Below are positions 37,957 to 46,371 of a stretch of DNA of 63,857 nt, piece by piece. The notes under the pieces were generated by a model. That model saw only the letters and a program-made list of their open reading frames with translations. It had not been told where the DNA came from and made no database searches. Each line of letters begins with the position of its first letter. Position 1 is the first letter of the stretch. Source of the stretch: a bacterium (GTDB lineage: Bacteria; SAR324; XYD2-FULL-50-16). Made by a program: the position numbers and the translations under genes. The stretch covers positions 1-63,857 of the forward strand of contig JAHJRI010000205.1 in NCBI GenBank assembly GCA_018830885.1, written 5' to 3'.

Positions 37957-38883
37957 TCAGGACGACCTGTTTTGATAGACGCCTGCGAAATCATATACGG
38001 TTTCAAGATAGATGAACTTGATCCATTGGCTGAAAAACTCGTTCCGATGGGAACGCCATCTATTAACTGGGTTTTCCAGGTCAAAGTTTTTTGGAAGGCT
38101 GACATCGGATCGTTTCCCGGCAGTATCGCGGAGTGTTTCTTCAATCAGTCTTCCAGAATTGTATTCTGGGTGACCCAGGTGTATGATGAATCGCCTGTCG
38201 GTGGTTTCAAAAATCATATAACCAGCTTCCTGGGAGTGTGCCAGCAGGTTGATATTTCCCTTGTCCCGCTCCCGTTCTAATACCTCATCAGAATAACCGG
38301 AATGTCGGCTTTGTGGACATCTGAACTTATCGTCAAGGTCTCCTGTGATTGGATGATGGGGATTCAGATTCTGGTTTTCAAAGACTCCAAACAGCTTTTC
38401 CTTAAACGATTCTTTGTCAATTCCGAAAGTTTTTGCCAATGCCATACCTCCCCAACAGATCCCCAAGGTGGAGATAATGTTTTTTCGGGCATATCGAATG
38501 ATACTTTTTATCTCTTCCCAGTATTTGACCTTCTCAAAGTCGAGTTCCTCAACCGGTGCGCCGGTAATAATCAAACCGTCCAGTGGTTTTTCATCGACGG
38601 CAGCTTTAAAGGGCACATAAAGCTCGTCAAGGTGCTCTTTACTCGAAGTATTATATTGATGGGTGCTCAGCTTTATCCACACTGGAATAATCTGCAGAAT
38701 TGACTTTCCGAGTGGATACAACAGGTTGAATTCATAAGTTTGAACATTGGGCATGATGTTCAATATGCCAATTCTGAGGGGACGGATATCCTGTCTGGCC
38801 GCTTCTTCACCTGATATGCATTTGATATTGTTGGATTCAAGTGCTTTTTTGGCATGATACTGTGTTGGTGTAATGATGGTCAT
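37957..38883 (-). CDS. metA: Homoserine O-acetyltransferase (MetA type)
   Basis: 308 residues from ATG at 38883. An in-frame TTG upstream (38910) is less likely, as MTIITPTQYHAKKALESNNI aligns with the family start. The fold is class I glutamine-amidotransferase-like, with nucleophile Cys143 in GICWGGMA and the His/Glu pair in HLGHPEYN. Residue 112 is Glu in TGAPVEEL, the position where Glu (B. cereus MetA) gives acetyl-CoA and Gly (E. coli) gives succinyl-CoA specificity. The enzyme is therefore expected to make O-acetylhomoserine for methionine synthesis. No methionine-pathway neighbour is seen. Confidence 0.92.
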   Translation of the reverse strand: MTIITPTQYHAKKALESNNIKCISGEEAARQDIRPLRIGILNIMPNVQTYEFNLLYPLGKSILQIIPVWIKLSTHQYNTSSKEHLDELYVPFKAAVDEKPLDGLIITGAPVEELDFEKVKYWEEIKSIIRYARKNIISTLGICWGGMALAKTFGIDKESFKEKLFGVFENQNLNPHHPITGDLDDKFRCPQSRHSGYSDEVLERERDKGNINLLAHSQEAGYMIFETTDRRFIIHLGHPEYNSGRLIEETLRDTAGKRSDVSLPKNFDLENPVNRWRSHRNEFFSQWIKFIYLETVYDFAGVYQNRSS

Positions 38884-38925
38884 GGGTCGGTTGGAAAGAA
38901 ATCGATGCAATATTTGTGAAGGTAC

Positions 38926-39732
38926 CTATTGATTTGATAGTGCGCTGATTTTTCGTTTGGCTGGCAGTGATATACCTACCAGAATAAACAGTCCAGCCAG
39001 AATCATTGGAATGCTGAGAAGCTGTCCCATGTTGAGTATCAGGCCAGACTCGAATTCAACTTGATTTTCCTTGAGGAATTCGATTCCGAATCGGGTACTG
39101 AATATTAGAATCAGAAACGGCCCGATTAGCAAACCGGGAACTTTGTTAAGATCGAATTTCAGGTAAATAATTATTAATATCAAAAAAATAAAAAAATAGA
39201 GGATGGACTCATAAAGCTGGGTCGGATGTCTGGGGATATTGTCAATTCGTTGGAATACGAAACCCCAAGCTGAACCGGTCGGTTTTCCAATGATTTCAGA
39301 ATTGAAAAGATTCCCCAGACGAATGAAACTGCCACTGAGGGCTACAACAATGCTGCATCGGTCCAGAATCCAGATATAGGATTGCCCCGGTGTTTTCTGA
39401 GCATAGATATAAATCGAGATGAAAAGACCAATCCCGGCACCATGACTTGCGAGTCCGCCTTTCCAGATTTTTAAAATTTCCAGAGGGTTAGCGAGGTAAT
39501 AGGAAGGATTATAGAAAAGGCACTCTCCCAGACGAGCCCCGATTACTGTTCCTAGAAGCATAAAGATTAGAATGCGGTCCAGAGACTCTGGGGGTTTGTT
39601 TTCACGTTTGAAAATCCAGGAACCGATGAAACTGCCAACCAAAAAAGAGAGGGCAAATAACAATCCATACCAGCGAGGTGAAAAAAATCCGAAGTTCACT
39701 ATCTCCGGATCCATATTCCAATGTATGATCAT
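38926..39732 (-). CDS. lgt: Prolipoprotein diacylglyceryl transferase
   Basis: 268 residues from ATG at 39732. An upstream TTG (39738) is less likely. Lgt moves diacylglycerol to the lipobox Cys of prolipoproteins. It has seven predicted membrane spans. Conserved motifs include FSPRWYGLLFALSF near the start, the GARLGECLFY motif with its Arg, GGLASHGAGIG, and the signature RLGNLFNSEIIGKPT with the essential Asn-rich loop, followed by RHPTQLYE. The upstream metA gene is on the same strand, 42 bases away. Lipoproteins such as the 45.3-kb product would be its substrates. Confidence 0.95.
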   Translation of the reverse strand: MIIHWNMDPEIVNFGFFSPRWYGLLFALSFLVGSFIGSWIFKRENKPPESLDRILIFMLLGTVIGARLGECLFYNPSYYLANPLEILKIWKGGLASHGAGIGLFISIYIYAQKTPGQSYIWILDRCSIVVALSGSFIRLGNLFNSEIIGKPTGSAWGFVFQRIDNIPRHPTQLYESILYFFIFLILIIIYLKFDLNKVPGLLIGPFLILIFSTRFGIEFLKENQVEFESGLILNMGQLLSIPMILAGLFILVGISLPAKRKISALSNQ

Positions 39733-39838
39733 AATCAACAGATGCTTGAATGATTAACAATCGGATATTTCCTGTGATATCCGCAGACCCGAGGGTTCAT
39801 TTCGGAACAGCATTCAGGGAAATACGGGACAGCGCTGT

Positions 39839-40693
39839 TTATGAGTCAGAGATGCGATCGTAACTGCCAAAAACCCTGTGTCCGATGTCCAGTTTCTGTA
39901 GTTCTTTGAGACAGGTTTTGACCCGGTGGTTATTGATGAGATCAATAAAAAATCGGTACCGCCAGGGGGTGTTTTTCAAAGGTCTGGATTCCAGTCGGCA
40001 GAGGTTTATTCCAAAGACATGAAACTCTCTGAGCAGCTCAAATAGCAAAGAGTGACGATCTTCTTTAAATTCAATAAATAACGAGGTTTTATACCTGGAG
40101 AAATCAGGTTGGAAATTTTCAGGCTTTTTCTTAATAACGACAAAACGGGTAATATTCTGCTCATAGTCTTGAACACCACTGGCAATCAGCTTTGATTCAA
40201 AAACCCTTTCGCTGCTGACCAATGCCTTGGGAATAATGGCGGCAACCGGTTCCTGATCTCGTTCGAGGAATAATTCTCCCGAGTGAATATTGGAATTGGA
40301 AAAAACGACATTGGCATCGGGCATGTGCTCAGCCGTGAAAACCATGGTTTGATTAAAGGCTTCAGAGTGACAGAAAAACTGTCGGACTTCGCTGAGCGGT
40401 ACATGGGAGACCAGGCTGAAATGAATATCGATCTGCAACTCATTGATGATGACAACATCTGAATCCACCAGGCTGTCCTGAGCCTGACCGACCATGCCGG
40501 AGGTGGAATTTTCGATGGGAAGAACGCCCAGCACATTTTGATCTTTGACGACCTCCCGGGCAATCTGAGGAATTGTGGTCGTATATTGAATATTTTTGAT
40601 ACTTTTTCCCCCGACCAGACTGGCTGCCTGATTGCTGAATGTTCCTTTGGGGCCGAGAGTGATTATTTTCTTGATAGAAGTTTCAGAAGTCAC
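39839..40693 (-). CDS. pheA: Prephenate dehydratase
   Basis: 284 residues, starting at GTG 40693. The prephenate dehydratase domain (about 10-185) has TLGPKGTFSNQAA, PIENSTSG and the catalytic Thr-Arg-Phe in QNITRFVVI. A C-terminal ACT domain (about 200-284) contains ESRPLKNTPWRYRFF, the phenylalanine-sensing region. No chorismate mutase domain is fused, unlike E. coli PheA. It makes phenylpyruvate for phenylalanine. It lies downstream (on its strand) of the divergent CULT gene, with 337 bases between the two starts. Confidence 0.95.
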   Translation of the reverse strand: MTSETSIKKIITLGPKGTFSNQAASLVGGKSIKNIQYTTTIPQIAREVVKDQNVLGVLPIENSTSGMVGQAQDSLVDSDVVIINELQIDIHFSLVSHVPLSEVRQFFCHSEAFNQTMVFTAEHMPDANVVFSNSNIHSGELFLERDQEPVAAIIPKALVSSERVFESKLIASGVQDYEQNITRFVVIKKKPENFQPDFSRYKTSLFIEFKEDRHSLLFELLREFHVFGINLCRLESRPLKNTPWRYRFFIDLINNHRVKTCLKELQKLDIGHRVFGSYDRISDS

Positions 40694-41030
40694 GGGTTAT
40701 GTGGTTTGGTTTTAATTGTGAGCTGAAGATAGGCTCAATCTGTTGTTGTGCCTGTCAGCCTGTGTTTTCAATGTGCTGGGGATCTATTCCGGATAATAGT
40801 GATCTGCAGGTTCAAATTACCGGATTTTGGCGCAACCCAAGTTCACCTTGTTTTTAATCATAAAAAAAGGATACGCTGCATTAGAGATGAAATCTATCCT
40901 TAATTTTTCAAATTCGGGTTTTGTCAGATAACAGATATTCAGAGAAACACCGAAAAACCGGATGAAACAATCTTCGAAGTCCAGGTTGAAATACTTGGAT
41001 ACTGGATTTTCCTGAAAAGGTAAGTGACCA
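40694..41030. other. Divergent intergenic region between pheA and the CULT gene
   Basis: 337 bases. It is expected to hold both promoters. A minus-strand frame of 89 codons (40817-41086) overlaps the CULT start by 56 bases and has no recognisable family. It is most likely not a gene. No riboswitch or attenuator signature (such as a run of Phe codons before pheA) was seen. Confidence 0.4.
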
Positions 41031-41468
41031 ATGGAAAGAGCAGTTTTTGCCAAGACAACAAATCTAATCAACCCTGAGTTGATCAAATACTATTTCTACG
41101 ATGCCGATGGGGGAAGAAAGGACAGACATAGACCTGACAGTGAGGAATGGCAGAAATCGGAAAAAGAAAGATACCTCTTATGTAGTCAGTGTGGAAACAA
41201 GATTTCAAGACCTGAATACAGGGTAAGCAATCTGGGTGCATTTGAGCACACATTTCTAAATCCGGAAGGTCAGGTATTTCATATTGGTTGTTTTAGAAGA
41301 GCTGACGGTTGTATTGTGCTGGAGGAATCATCCTCCGAGTGGACTTGGTTTCAAGGATTTGAATGGCGTGGGGCATTATGCAGGCAATGCTTGAAACATT
41401 TGGGATGGTATTACCAGTCGCCAGACGCATCCCCGTTTTTTGGGTTGATACTTGATACATTAGTTTGA
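41031..41468 (+). CDS. Stand-alone CULT-domain (cereblon-like) protein
   Basis: 145 residues with a good site (GAAAAGGTAAGTGACCA-ATG). From about residue 48 it matches the CULT domain, the thalidomide-binding domain of cereblon. Zinc cysteines lie at 51/54 and 117/120. The aromatic cage is Trp106, Trp112 and Trp126, with the same 6- and 14-residue spacing as human cereblon (380/386/400). The ends read HTFLNPEGQVFHIGCF and HLGWYYQSPDASPFFGLI, close to the Magnetospirillum protein MsCI4. No signal peptide is visible. The N-terminal 45 residues are charged and unassigned. Natural ligands (cyclic imides, uridine-like) are only inferred from the family. Confidence 0.88.
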   Translation: MERAVFAKTTNLINPELIKYYFYDADGGRKDRHRPDSEEWQKSEKERYLLCSQCGNKISRPEYRVSNLGAFEHTFLNPEGQVFHIGCFRRADGCIVLEESSSEWTWFQGFEWRGALCRQCLKHLGWYYQSPDASPFFGLILDTLV

Positions 41469-41628
41469 CGATAATATTGAACTTTAGGTAAATTGCATCT
41501 TTAGCTTACGGAACAAATTACGTTGCCATCTGGTTTTCCCCTGGACTGGCAGAAATTGAAATATTCCCCTGGTTCGTTTTTCACCCGTCGGTTGCGGTCT
41601 ATTACATAAATATAAAAGGAATTTACGG

Positions 41629-43545
41629 ATGCTAGATCTAATTCGAAATAACGTTCAGTCGTTTGGTGTCAAGTTTATTGTTGGAATTGTCGTCATGGTG
41701 ATGGCCTTTTTCGGGGTTTCCGCATTCAGAAACCAGGGAATCAATACCATAGCGACGATTGATGGCTATGAGATAAAGGTTTCGAGATATCAGAGAGCGT
41801 TTGAGCAGGCACAGAACGAAATTCGACAGCGTTTTAAAAGCCAGGCGGCCGAGTATATGAAAATGATTAATCTGCCGGCACAGATTGTTCAGCAGCTTGT
41901 TAACAACGCCCTGCTTCTGAAAAGCGCTCAGAAACTGGGTCTTGCGATTACAGACCAGGAATTGGCCCAGTCTGTTTTTGAGACCCCGGCATTTCAGACG
42001 GATAACCGGTTTGACCCCAAGAAATATGACAGTATGCTGACGAATAATCGTATCGACAAACTGCTCTACGAAAAAGATCTGCGGGAAAATCTCCTGTCTG
42101 AAAAATATATTCAGCTGTTGACCTCCGGGGTGTTGGTCAGTCGCCAGTTGGTTGATGAAGAGTTTCGTCGTCTGAAAACAGAAATGACCGTGAAACTCAT
42201 CGAATTTACACCGGAGATGTTTTCCAAGAATATTGCGGTTACCGATACAGAGATAAGTGAATACTATGACCAGCACAGGAGTGATTTTCAGCAGAAAAAA
42301 CAGTATGTGATAACGTATTTCACACTGGACATAAACGATATCAAAGACAAAGCCATCGTTAGGGATAAAGAGGTCCAACGATATTACGAAAAGAACAAAG
42401 ACACTGAGTTCTCTACCCGGGCATCTTTTTTGGCCAGACACATATTGATCCCCATACCGGAGGATAAAAACGAGAAGGAGATGATTCTCGCCAGAAACAA
42501 AGCTGACGGCATTTATCAACAACTCAAGGAAAAACCAGCCCTTTTTCCACAACTGGCCAGTAAAAATTCGGCGGATACCGTCTCAGCAAAAAATGGAGGT
42601 TCACTGGGTTGGGTGGAGAAGGGAACATTTGTAAAAGAGTTTGAACTGGCGGTTGAGCAACTGAAAAAAAACGAAATATCAAAACCCTTTCTGACCAACT
42701 ATGGTTATCATATTATGCAACTGTTGGACCAAAAGCCACCTGAAGTCAAACCATATGAGTCAGTTGAAAAGGAAATTGCAGATAAAATTCAAAATAGAAA
42801 GGCCAGCCGTCGCTTAAAGAATAAGGTTTCAACCCTGGTGCAGAAAAATGGTGAGAAATCTCTGGATCAATTGGCATCTGAGAACAGCAAGGAACTAGTA
42901 ACCAGCCAAGCCTTTGATGATTCAGAAAATCTCAAAGATATTGGGTATACCTATCAGTTATATGAGGATATTAAATCTAAAAAAATAAAGGACCGGGGAT
43001 CGTTCAACCTATCTAACGAAAGTGGTGTCATCATTTATGAAATCTCCGAGGTGATTGATCCTTTTATTAAGCCTCTGAAAGAGGTTAAAGAGCAGGTCAG
43101 TTTTTTTGCCAAATCGGAAAAAGCAAAGAAGACTGCGAAAGAAAAAGCATTGGCAGGGGCTGCTGAAATAAAGTCGTTGGCTGCTTTTGAAAATCTGGCA
43201 GGTCAATTAGGGGCTAAACCACAAACAATAAGTTTTGTCTATTCCGACCGACAAAGTGGAGGATTTAGAATTGGTGATACTTTTCGAAACGAAGTCTATA
43301 AAATGAAAAAGGAAAGTATAAAAGCCGTGATGGAGGCCGATCGAAATTATCTGGTTTACATGGTGGCGAAAAAAGAGGGCGTTTTGGAAGATCTCAATAG
43401 TGATGAATATAAAGGTCTTGTGAGTGAATTGAAACGGCAGAAGGCCAATATTCTGATCAGTGGTCTGATAGGTCAGATGAAAAAGGAGATGGAAGTGAAG
43501 TATAACCAATCAATTCTGAATGCCCTCAATATCAAATATAATTAA
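41629..43545 (+). CDS. PpiD/SurA-type periplasmic peptidyl-prolyl isomerase chaperone
   Basis: 638 residues. A single N-terminal membrane anchor (about 15-33, FIVGIVVMVMAFFGVSAF) follows a basic start, then the SurA-like N domain (about 35-200: IDGYEIKVSRYQRAFEQA.. and LPAQIVQQLVNNALLLKSAQKLGL). A parvulin rotamase domain spans about 265-369 (ARHILIPIP, LASKNSADTVSAKNGGSLGWVEKGTF, NYGYHIMQL). The C-terminal part is helical and partly repeats the SurA fold. It should sit in the inner membrane facing the periplasm and help outer-membrane protein folding. The ribosome site is AAAAGGAATTTACGG. Confidence 0.92.
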   Translation: MLDLIRNNVQSFGVKFIVGIVVMVMAFFGVSAFRNQGINTIATIDGYEIKVSRYQRAFEQAQNEIRQRFKSQAAEYMKMINLPAQIVQQLVNNALLLKSAQKLGLAITDQELAQSVFETPAFQTDNRFDPKKYDSMLTNNRIDKLLYEKDLRENLLSEKYIQLLTSGVLVSRQLVDEEFRRLKTEMTVKLIEFTPEMFSKNIAVTDTEISEYYDQHRSDFQQKKQYVITYFTLDINDIKDKAIVRDKEVQRYYEKNKDTEFSTRASFLARHILIPIPEDKNEKEMILARNKADGIYQQLKEKPALFPQLASKNSADTVSAKNGGSLGWVEKGTFVKEFELAVEQLKKNEISKPFLTNYGYHIMQLLDQKPPEVKPYESVEKEIADKIQNRKASRRLKNKVSTLVQKNGEKSLDQLASENSKELVTSQAFDDSENLKDIGYTYQLYEDIKSKKIKDRGSFNLSNESGVIIYEISEVIDPFIKPLKEVKEQVSFFAKSEKAKKTAKEKALAGAAEIKSLAAFENLAGQLGAKPQTISFVYSDRQSGGFRIGDTFRNEVYKMKKESIKAVMEADRNYLVYMVAKKEGVLEDLNSDEYKGLVSELKRQKANILISGLIGQMKKEMEVKYNQSILNALNIKYN

Positions 43546-43637
43546 TAAAACGCTTGCGATTCCCCGTTTCTCGCGTTAATTAAAGAGAACGTCTTTTAAT
43601 TGTTACGTTAATTTTTTTCATCTAGTAGAGGAAAAAC

Positions 43638-43892
43638 ATGGAGATACTTGAACAACTCGGGACGAAAATAAAAAAGGCTGTTCAGAAGATCGAAGAGCTG
43701 CAGGCCAGAATAGCCGAACTGGAAGCGATTAATGCAGAATATGAACAAAAGATGAAGGATATGCTGGAGGTGATGGAACCTCTGGAAGGGCTTGAGACAG
43801 CTTCAGAAACAGAATCGGTATCAGAACCCGAAAGATCAAGTTTTGGCGCGCCGCAGGAAGAAAGACAGGATCTTTATAAACAGCAATATTGA
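43638..43892 (+). CDS. Small coiled-coil protein (ZapB-like)
   Basis: 84 residues. The first 48 form one amphipathic coiled coil with Leu/Ile heptads (MEILEQLGTKIKKAVQKIEEL...), then an acidic, Ser/Glu-rich tail. Size and composition recall ZapB-type division proteins, but the match is only general. It has a good ribosome site (AGAGGAAAAAC). It lies 92 bases after ppiD and 22 before the TolB-like gene, so it is probably co-transcribed. I do not assign a function. Confidence 0.7.
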   Translation: MEILEQLGTKIKKAVQKIEELQARIAELEAINAEYEQKMKDMLEVMEPLEGLETASETESVSEPERSSFGAPQEERQDLYKQQY

Positions 43893-43914
43893 ATCATTGG
43901 AAGCACTGTAGGAG

Positions 43915-44943
43915 ATGATGGTTTTTAAGAAAACTCTCATTTGTTACGGAATCCTCATTGTTTTATCCCATTTTTCCCATTCCGTGTTATGTGCCGAGTT
44001 GGTTGGGATTCTGCCGTTATCCAACCAGCGGTACCAGAAACAGGATGACTGGCTTGGTTTTTATATTCAAGCCAGAATAAAAGCGAATCTTGGCAGCAAC
44101 AGTGACTGGATGTTTCATTCGCAGAGTGTTTTGAAACTCTGGGTATTGAGGCCTGATCGATCACTGCCGATATCCCCTCTAAATACGATTCTGATTGATG
44201 GCTCCTTTCAACAAGTCGGGAGATTAGGACACATATCTTTGAAGGTAAAGAGATATCTGCCGAAAAACGAAATAGCCAAAGAATTTGACATTTCATTTTC
44301 AGCAGATGACTTGGACAATCAGATCGACCACCTGTCCACGAAAGTCGGAATATGGATTTGGCCAGATTTCAGACTGGAAAACCGGTCGATCTTTCCAGTG
44401 CAGAACTGGCCAGGGATGAAGGAGATTTTTCAGCTGCGCCAACAAATGTTTCAACGGGGGGGGGATCCGCCGGATATCAGATCGATACTGTATTTGGAGG
44501 AACTTATTAATGAAAACAGTCCGGATGAAATGATTGCTGATCTGACGGAAGCCATGGTGATTTTATCGCAGTTTATCCAGGCAAAAGAACGTAAACAGTT
44601 GCTGAACCGGACAATAGCGTTTTTGAAGAAAGCCATTTTGAATAACAAAAAGAGCGCTCGACTTTATTCACTGCTGGCGGAAGCTTATTATTTGAACAAT
44701 AATTATGCATCATGGATAACAAAGACAGCCGCGGATGCGATCCGGTTAGATGCCCAAAATGATCTTGGCTATATTCTGAAAATCATCGTCAATGATTTAG
44801 ATGCTGAAGCGATGGCCGAGGATATCGAGCACCTCAAACAGGTGAATCCATGGCTGTTTATTCAAACGATTGACAGTGGCGTCCTGTTTCAAAACGGGAT
44901 TTTAAAACATGAATTGTCCCTTCTGGAAAATCCAATCAAATAG
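43915..44943 (+). CDS. Exported TolB-N-like and TPR protein
   Basis: 342 residues. Signal peptide about 1-27 (ICYGILIVLSHFSHSVLCA). The segment after it (AELVGILPLSNQRYQKQDDWLGFYIQARIKA) has the V-x-hydrophobic-P-hydrophobic-N-D..G..I pattern of the TolB N-terminal/CsgG-like fold found in many secreted TPR proteins. A TPR-like region occupies about 210-330 (NRTIAFLKKAILNNKKSARLYSLLAEAYYLNN). The start could be ATG 43918. A run of eight G lies at 44456-44463 in the gene, but the frame stays open. Role unknown; possibly periplasmic. Confidence 0.75.
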   Translation: MMVFKKTLICYGILIVLSHFSHSVLCAELVGILPLSNQRYQKQDDWLGFYIQARIKANLGSNSDWMFHSQSVLKLWVLRPDRSLPISPLNTILIDGSFQQVGRLGHISLKVKRYLPKNEIAKEFDISFSADDLDNQIDHLSTKVGIWIWPDFRLENRSIFPVQNWPGMKEIFQLRQQMFQRGGDPPDIRSILYLEELINENSPDEMIADLTEAMVILSQFIQAKERKQLLNRTIAFLKKAILNNKKSARLYSLLAEAYYLNNNYASWITKTAADAIRLDAQNDLGYILKIIVNDLDAEAMAEDIEHLKQVNPWLFIQTIDSGVLFQNGILKHELSLLENPIK

Positions 44944-45252
44944 GCTGATTCTGAAACATCAAATCATGACAGGGTCACTGACTTGGGTTGATGAAAAACC
45001 GGTTTGAATCGAATATAAATTCCTGAATACAACCACTGAAATACCTGTGATCAAAGACTGTTGGTTGACGGAAGCATGCCACCGACAGGTTCCTCGTTAA
45101 ACACCGTCTGATCGCACTCAGCCCTGAGAACGGGGGAATACGGGTGAGGCAGCTTCGCTCTTATAAGATTGAGCAGGGACTTGCCGACATTGAGATGGTT
45201 TCAGCGACCCTGTGCACTCAAAAGATATGGATGTAATCAGAACAAGGAAAGT
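44944..45252. other. Intergenic stretch before the lipoprotein gene
   Basis: 309 bases without a recognised gene, terminator or repeat. The lipoprotein frame is open from 45169, but a good ribosome site (CAAGGAAAGT) precedes ATG 45253, and the signal peptide starts there. Confidence 0.4.
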
Positions 45253-46314
45253 ATGTTGAAGCGAGCAGACCGGAAAAAAACCGGATATCAAAAAGCCATC
45301 GCCCTGATAGTGGGATGTATACTGCTTTTTTCAGGATGTAACTATAATTATCATACCGGATTGAAACTCGAGGCTGAGGGGCGGTTTGAAGAGGCAAACA
45401 TCGAGTTTCATCGCGCATACACCCGCTCCCCCAACGATGAGGACTTTCGAGACGCGTTCCTTCGCACAGCTCAAAAAACAACAGAGGACCTCCTCAAACG
45501 GTATGAACAGTATGTAAAGGAAAAGAAGTACGCGATTGCATTCAGAAGGCTGGAGCAGGCCCGGACACTTTCTCCCCATGACGCCCGGATTAGCCTGGAA
45601 CTGAAAAAATGGTACCGTATTCTGGTCGCTGGAAAACTTGATCTTGTGCAGATCAAATCATTGAACAACCAGATTCCTTTGAGCGACCAAATTATTTTGA
45701 TGGTTCGTATTAACTCCCCAAACGCCCTCAGAAGACTGGACGCCCCTGTGAACTATCAAACCGGGACCTTTTATGTGGAAGATATTCTCTACGATCCCCC
45801 CCAGGATCTGCTGATGATGTATTCCTTGAACTCAATAGGGGTCAAACTGATTGATAATGCGACAAGAAACGAACGGTTTAAAGGGTTTGTGGATTTTAAA
45901 ACGCCTGTCCTGATAGAAGTTCACGGTGATCTGACAGGAAACGATCAGGGGCTTGTCGCGATCGATCGATTTTATCCCGCCGATCGTCTCAGGCAATCCA
46001 ATGCGAGTGATTTCTGGTATCCTTCCCGGGGAATTCGGTATGCGCTTCTATTGGATGCAGATGCCATTAAAGTGACAAGTTCTGTGGACAGGATCGGCTT
46101 TTTACCACAGATCCTGTATATGAACAAAAAGGAGCGCAGATATTTTCTGGATTTTGGCCATCTCCAGTTGTTTCAGAAAAAAACAGGTGGGATCTGGTCT
46201 TTTCGACGTCTGATCGACGACAAAAGGGATTATTTGAGTGTTTTAGAGAAGAATCTCCTTTTGCACACCTATTTTTTTTATCGGGAAGGTGGGTATCCCT
46301 ATGTTCAAAAATGA
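45253..46314 (+). CDS. Lipoprotein with N-terminal TPR region
   Basis: 353 residues from ATG 45253, chosen for its AAGGAAAGT ribosome site and because the signal peptide (GYQKAIALIVGCILLFSGC) begins soon after. Cys29 in FSGC is the probable lipidation site, with Cys22 in IVGC as an alternative lipobox. Residues about 35-105 look TPR-like (YHTGLKLEAEGRFEEANIEFHRAY and the next helices). The C-terminal two thirds, rich in beta and aromatic residues, match no family I recognise. It follows the TolB-like/TPR protein and may belong with it. The gene converges with prfB. Confidence 0.8.
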   Translation: MLKRADRKKTGYQKAIALIVGCILLFSGCNYNYHTGLKLEAEGRFEEANIEFHRAYTRSPNDEDFRDAFLRTAQKTTEDLLKRYEQYVKEKKYAIAFRRLEQARTLSPHDARISLELKKWYRILVAGKLDLVQIKSLNNQIPLSDQIILMVRINSPNALRRLDAPVNYQTGTFYVEDILYDPPQDLLMMYSLNSIGVKLIDNATRNERFKGFVDFKTPVLIEVHGDLTGNDQGLVAIDRFYPADRLRQSNASDFWYPSRGIRYALLLDADAIKVTSSVDRIGFLPQILYMNKKERRYFLDFGHLQLFQKKTGGIWSFRRLIDDKRDYLSVLEKNLLLHTYFFYREGGYPYVQK

Positions 46315-46371
46315 GTGAACGGTTTGAAAGAAATCGGGGTATTCTCTCACGACGGTCTTAAGCACAGTACC

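Noticed and set aside
38673..38681. Exact DnaA box TTATCCACA in metA, with weaker boxes near 12950, 13109 and 47158
   Set aside because: Single scattered 9-mers are expected by chance in 64 kb. There is no cluster or AT-rich unwinding region, so no origin is called.
40817..41086. 89-codon minus-strand frame between pheA and the CULT gene
   Set aside because: It overlaps the well-supported CULT start by 56 bases, has no recognisable family and no clear ribosome site.
43546..43637. Hairpin AATTAAAGA/TCTTTTAATT after ppiD followed by a T-rich run
   Set aside because: The stem is AT-only with a bulge and the T-run is separated by about 10 bases; too weak for a terminator call, and the downstream gene is on the same strand.
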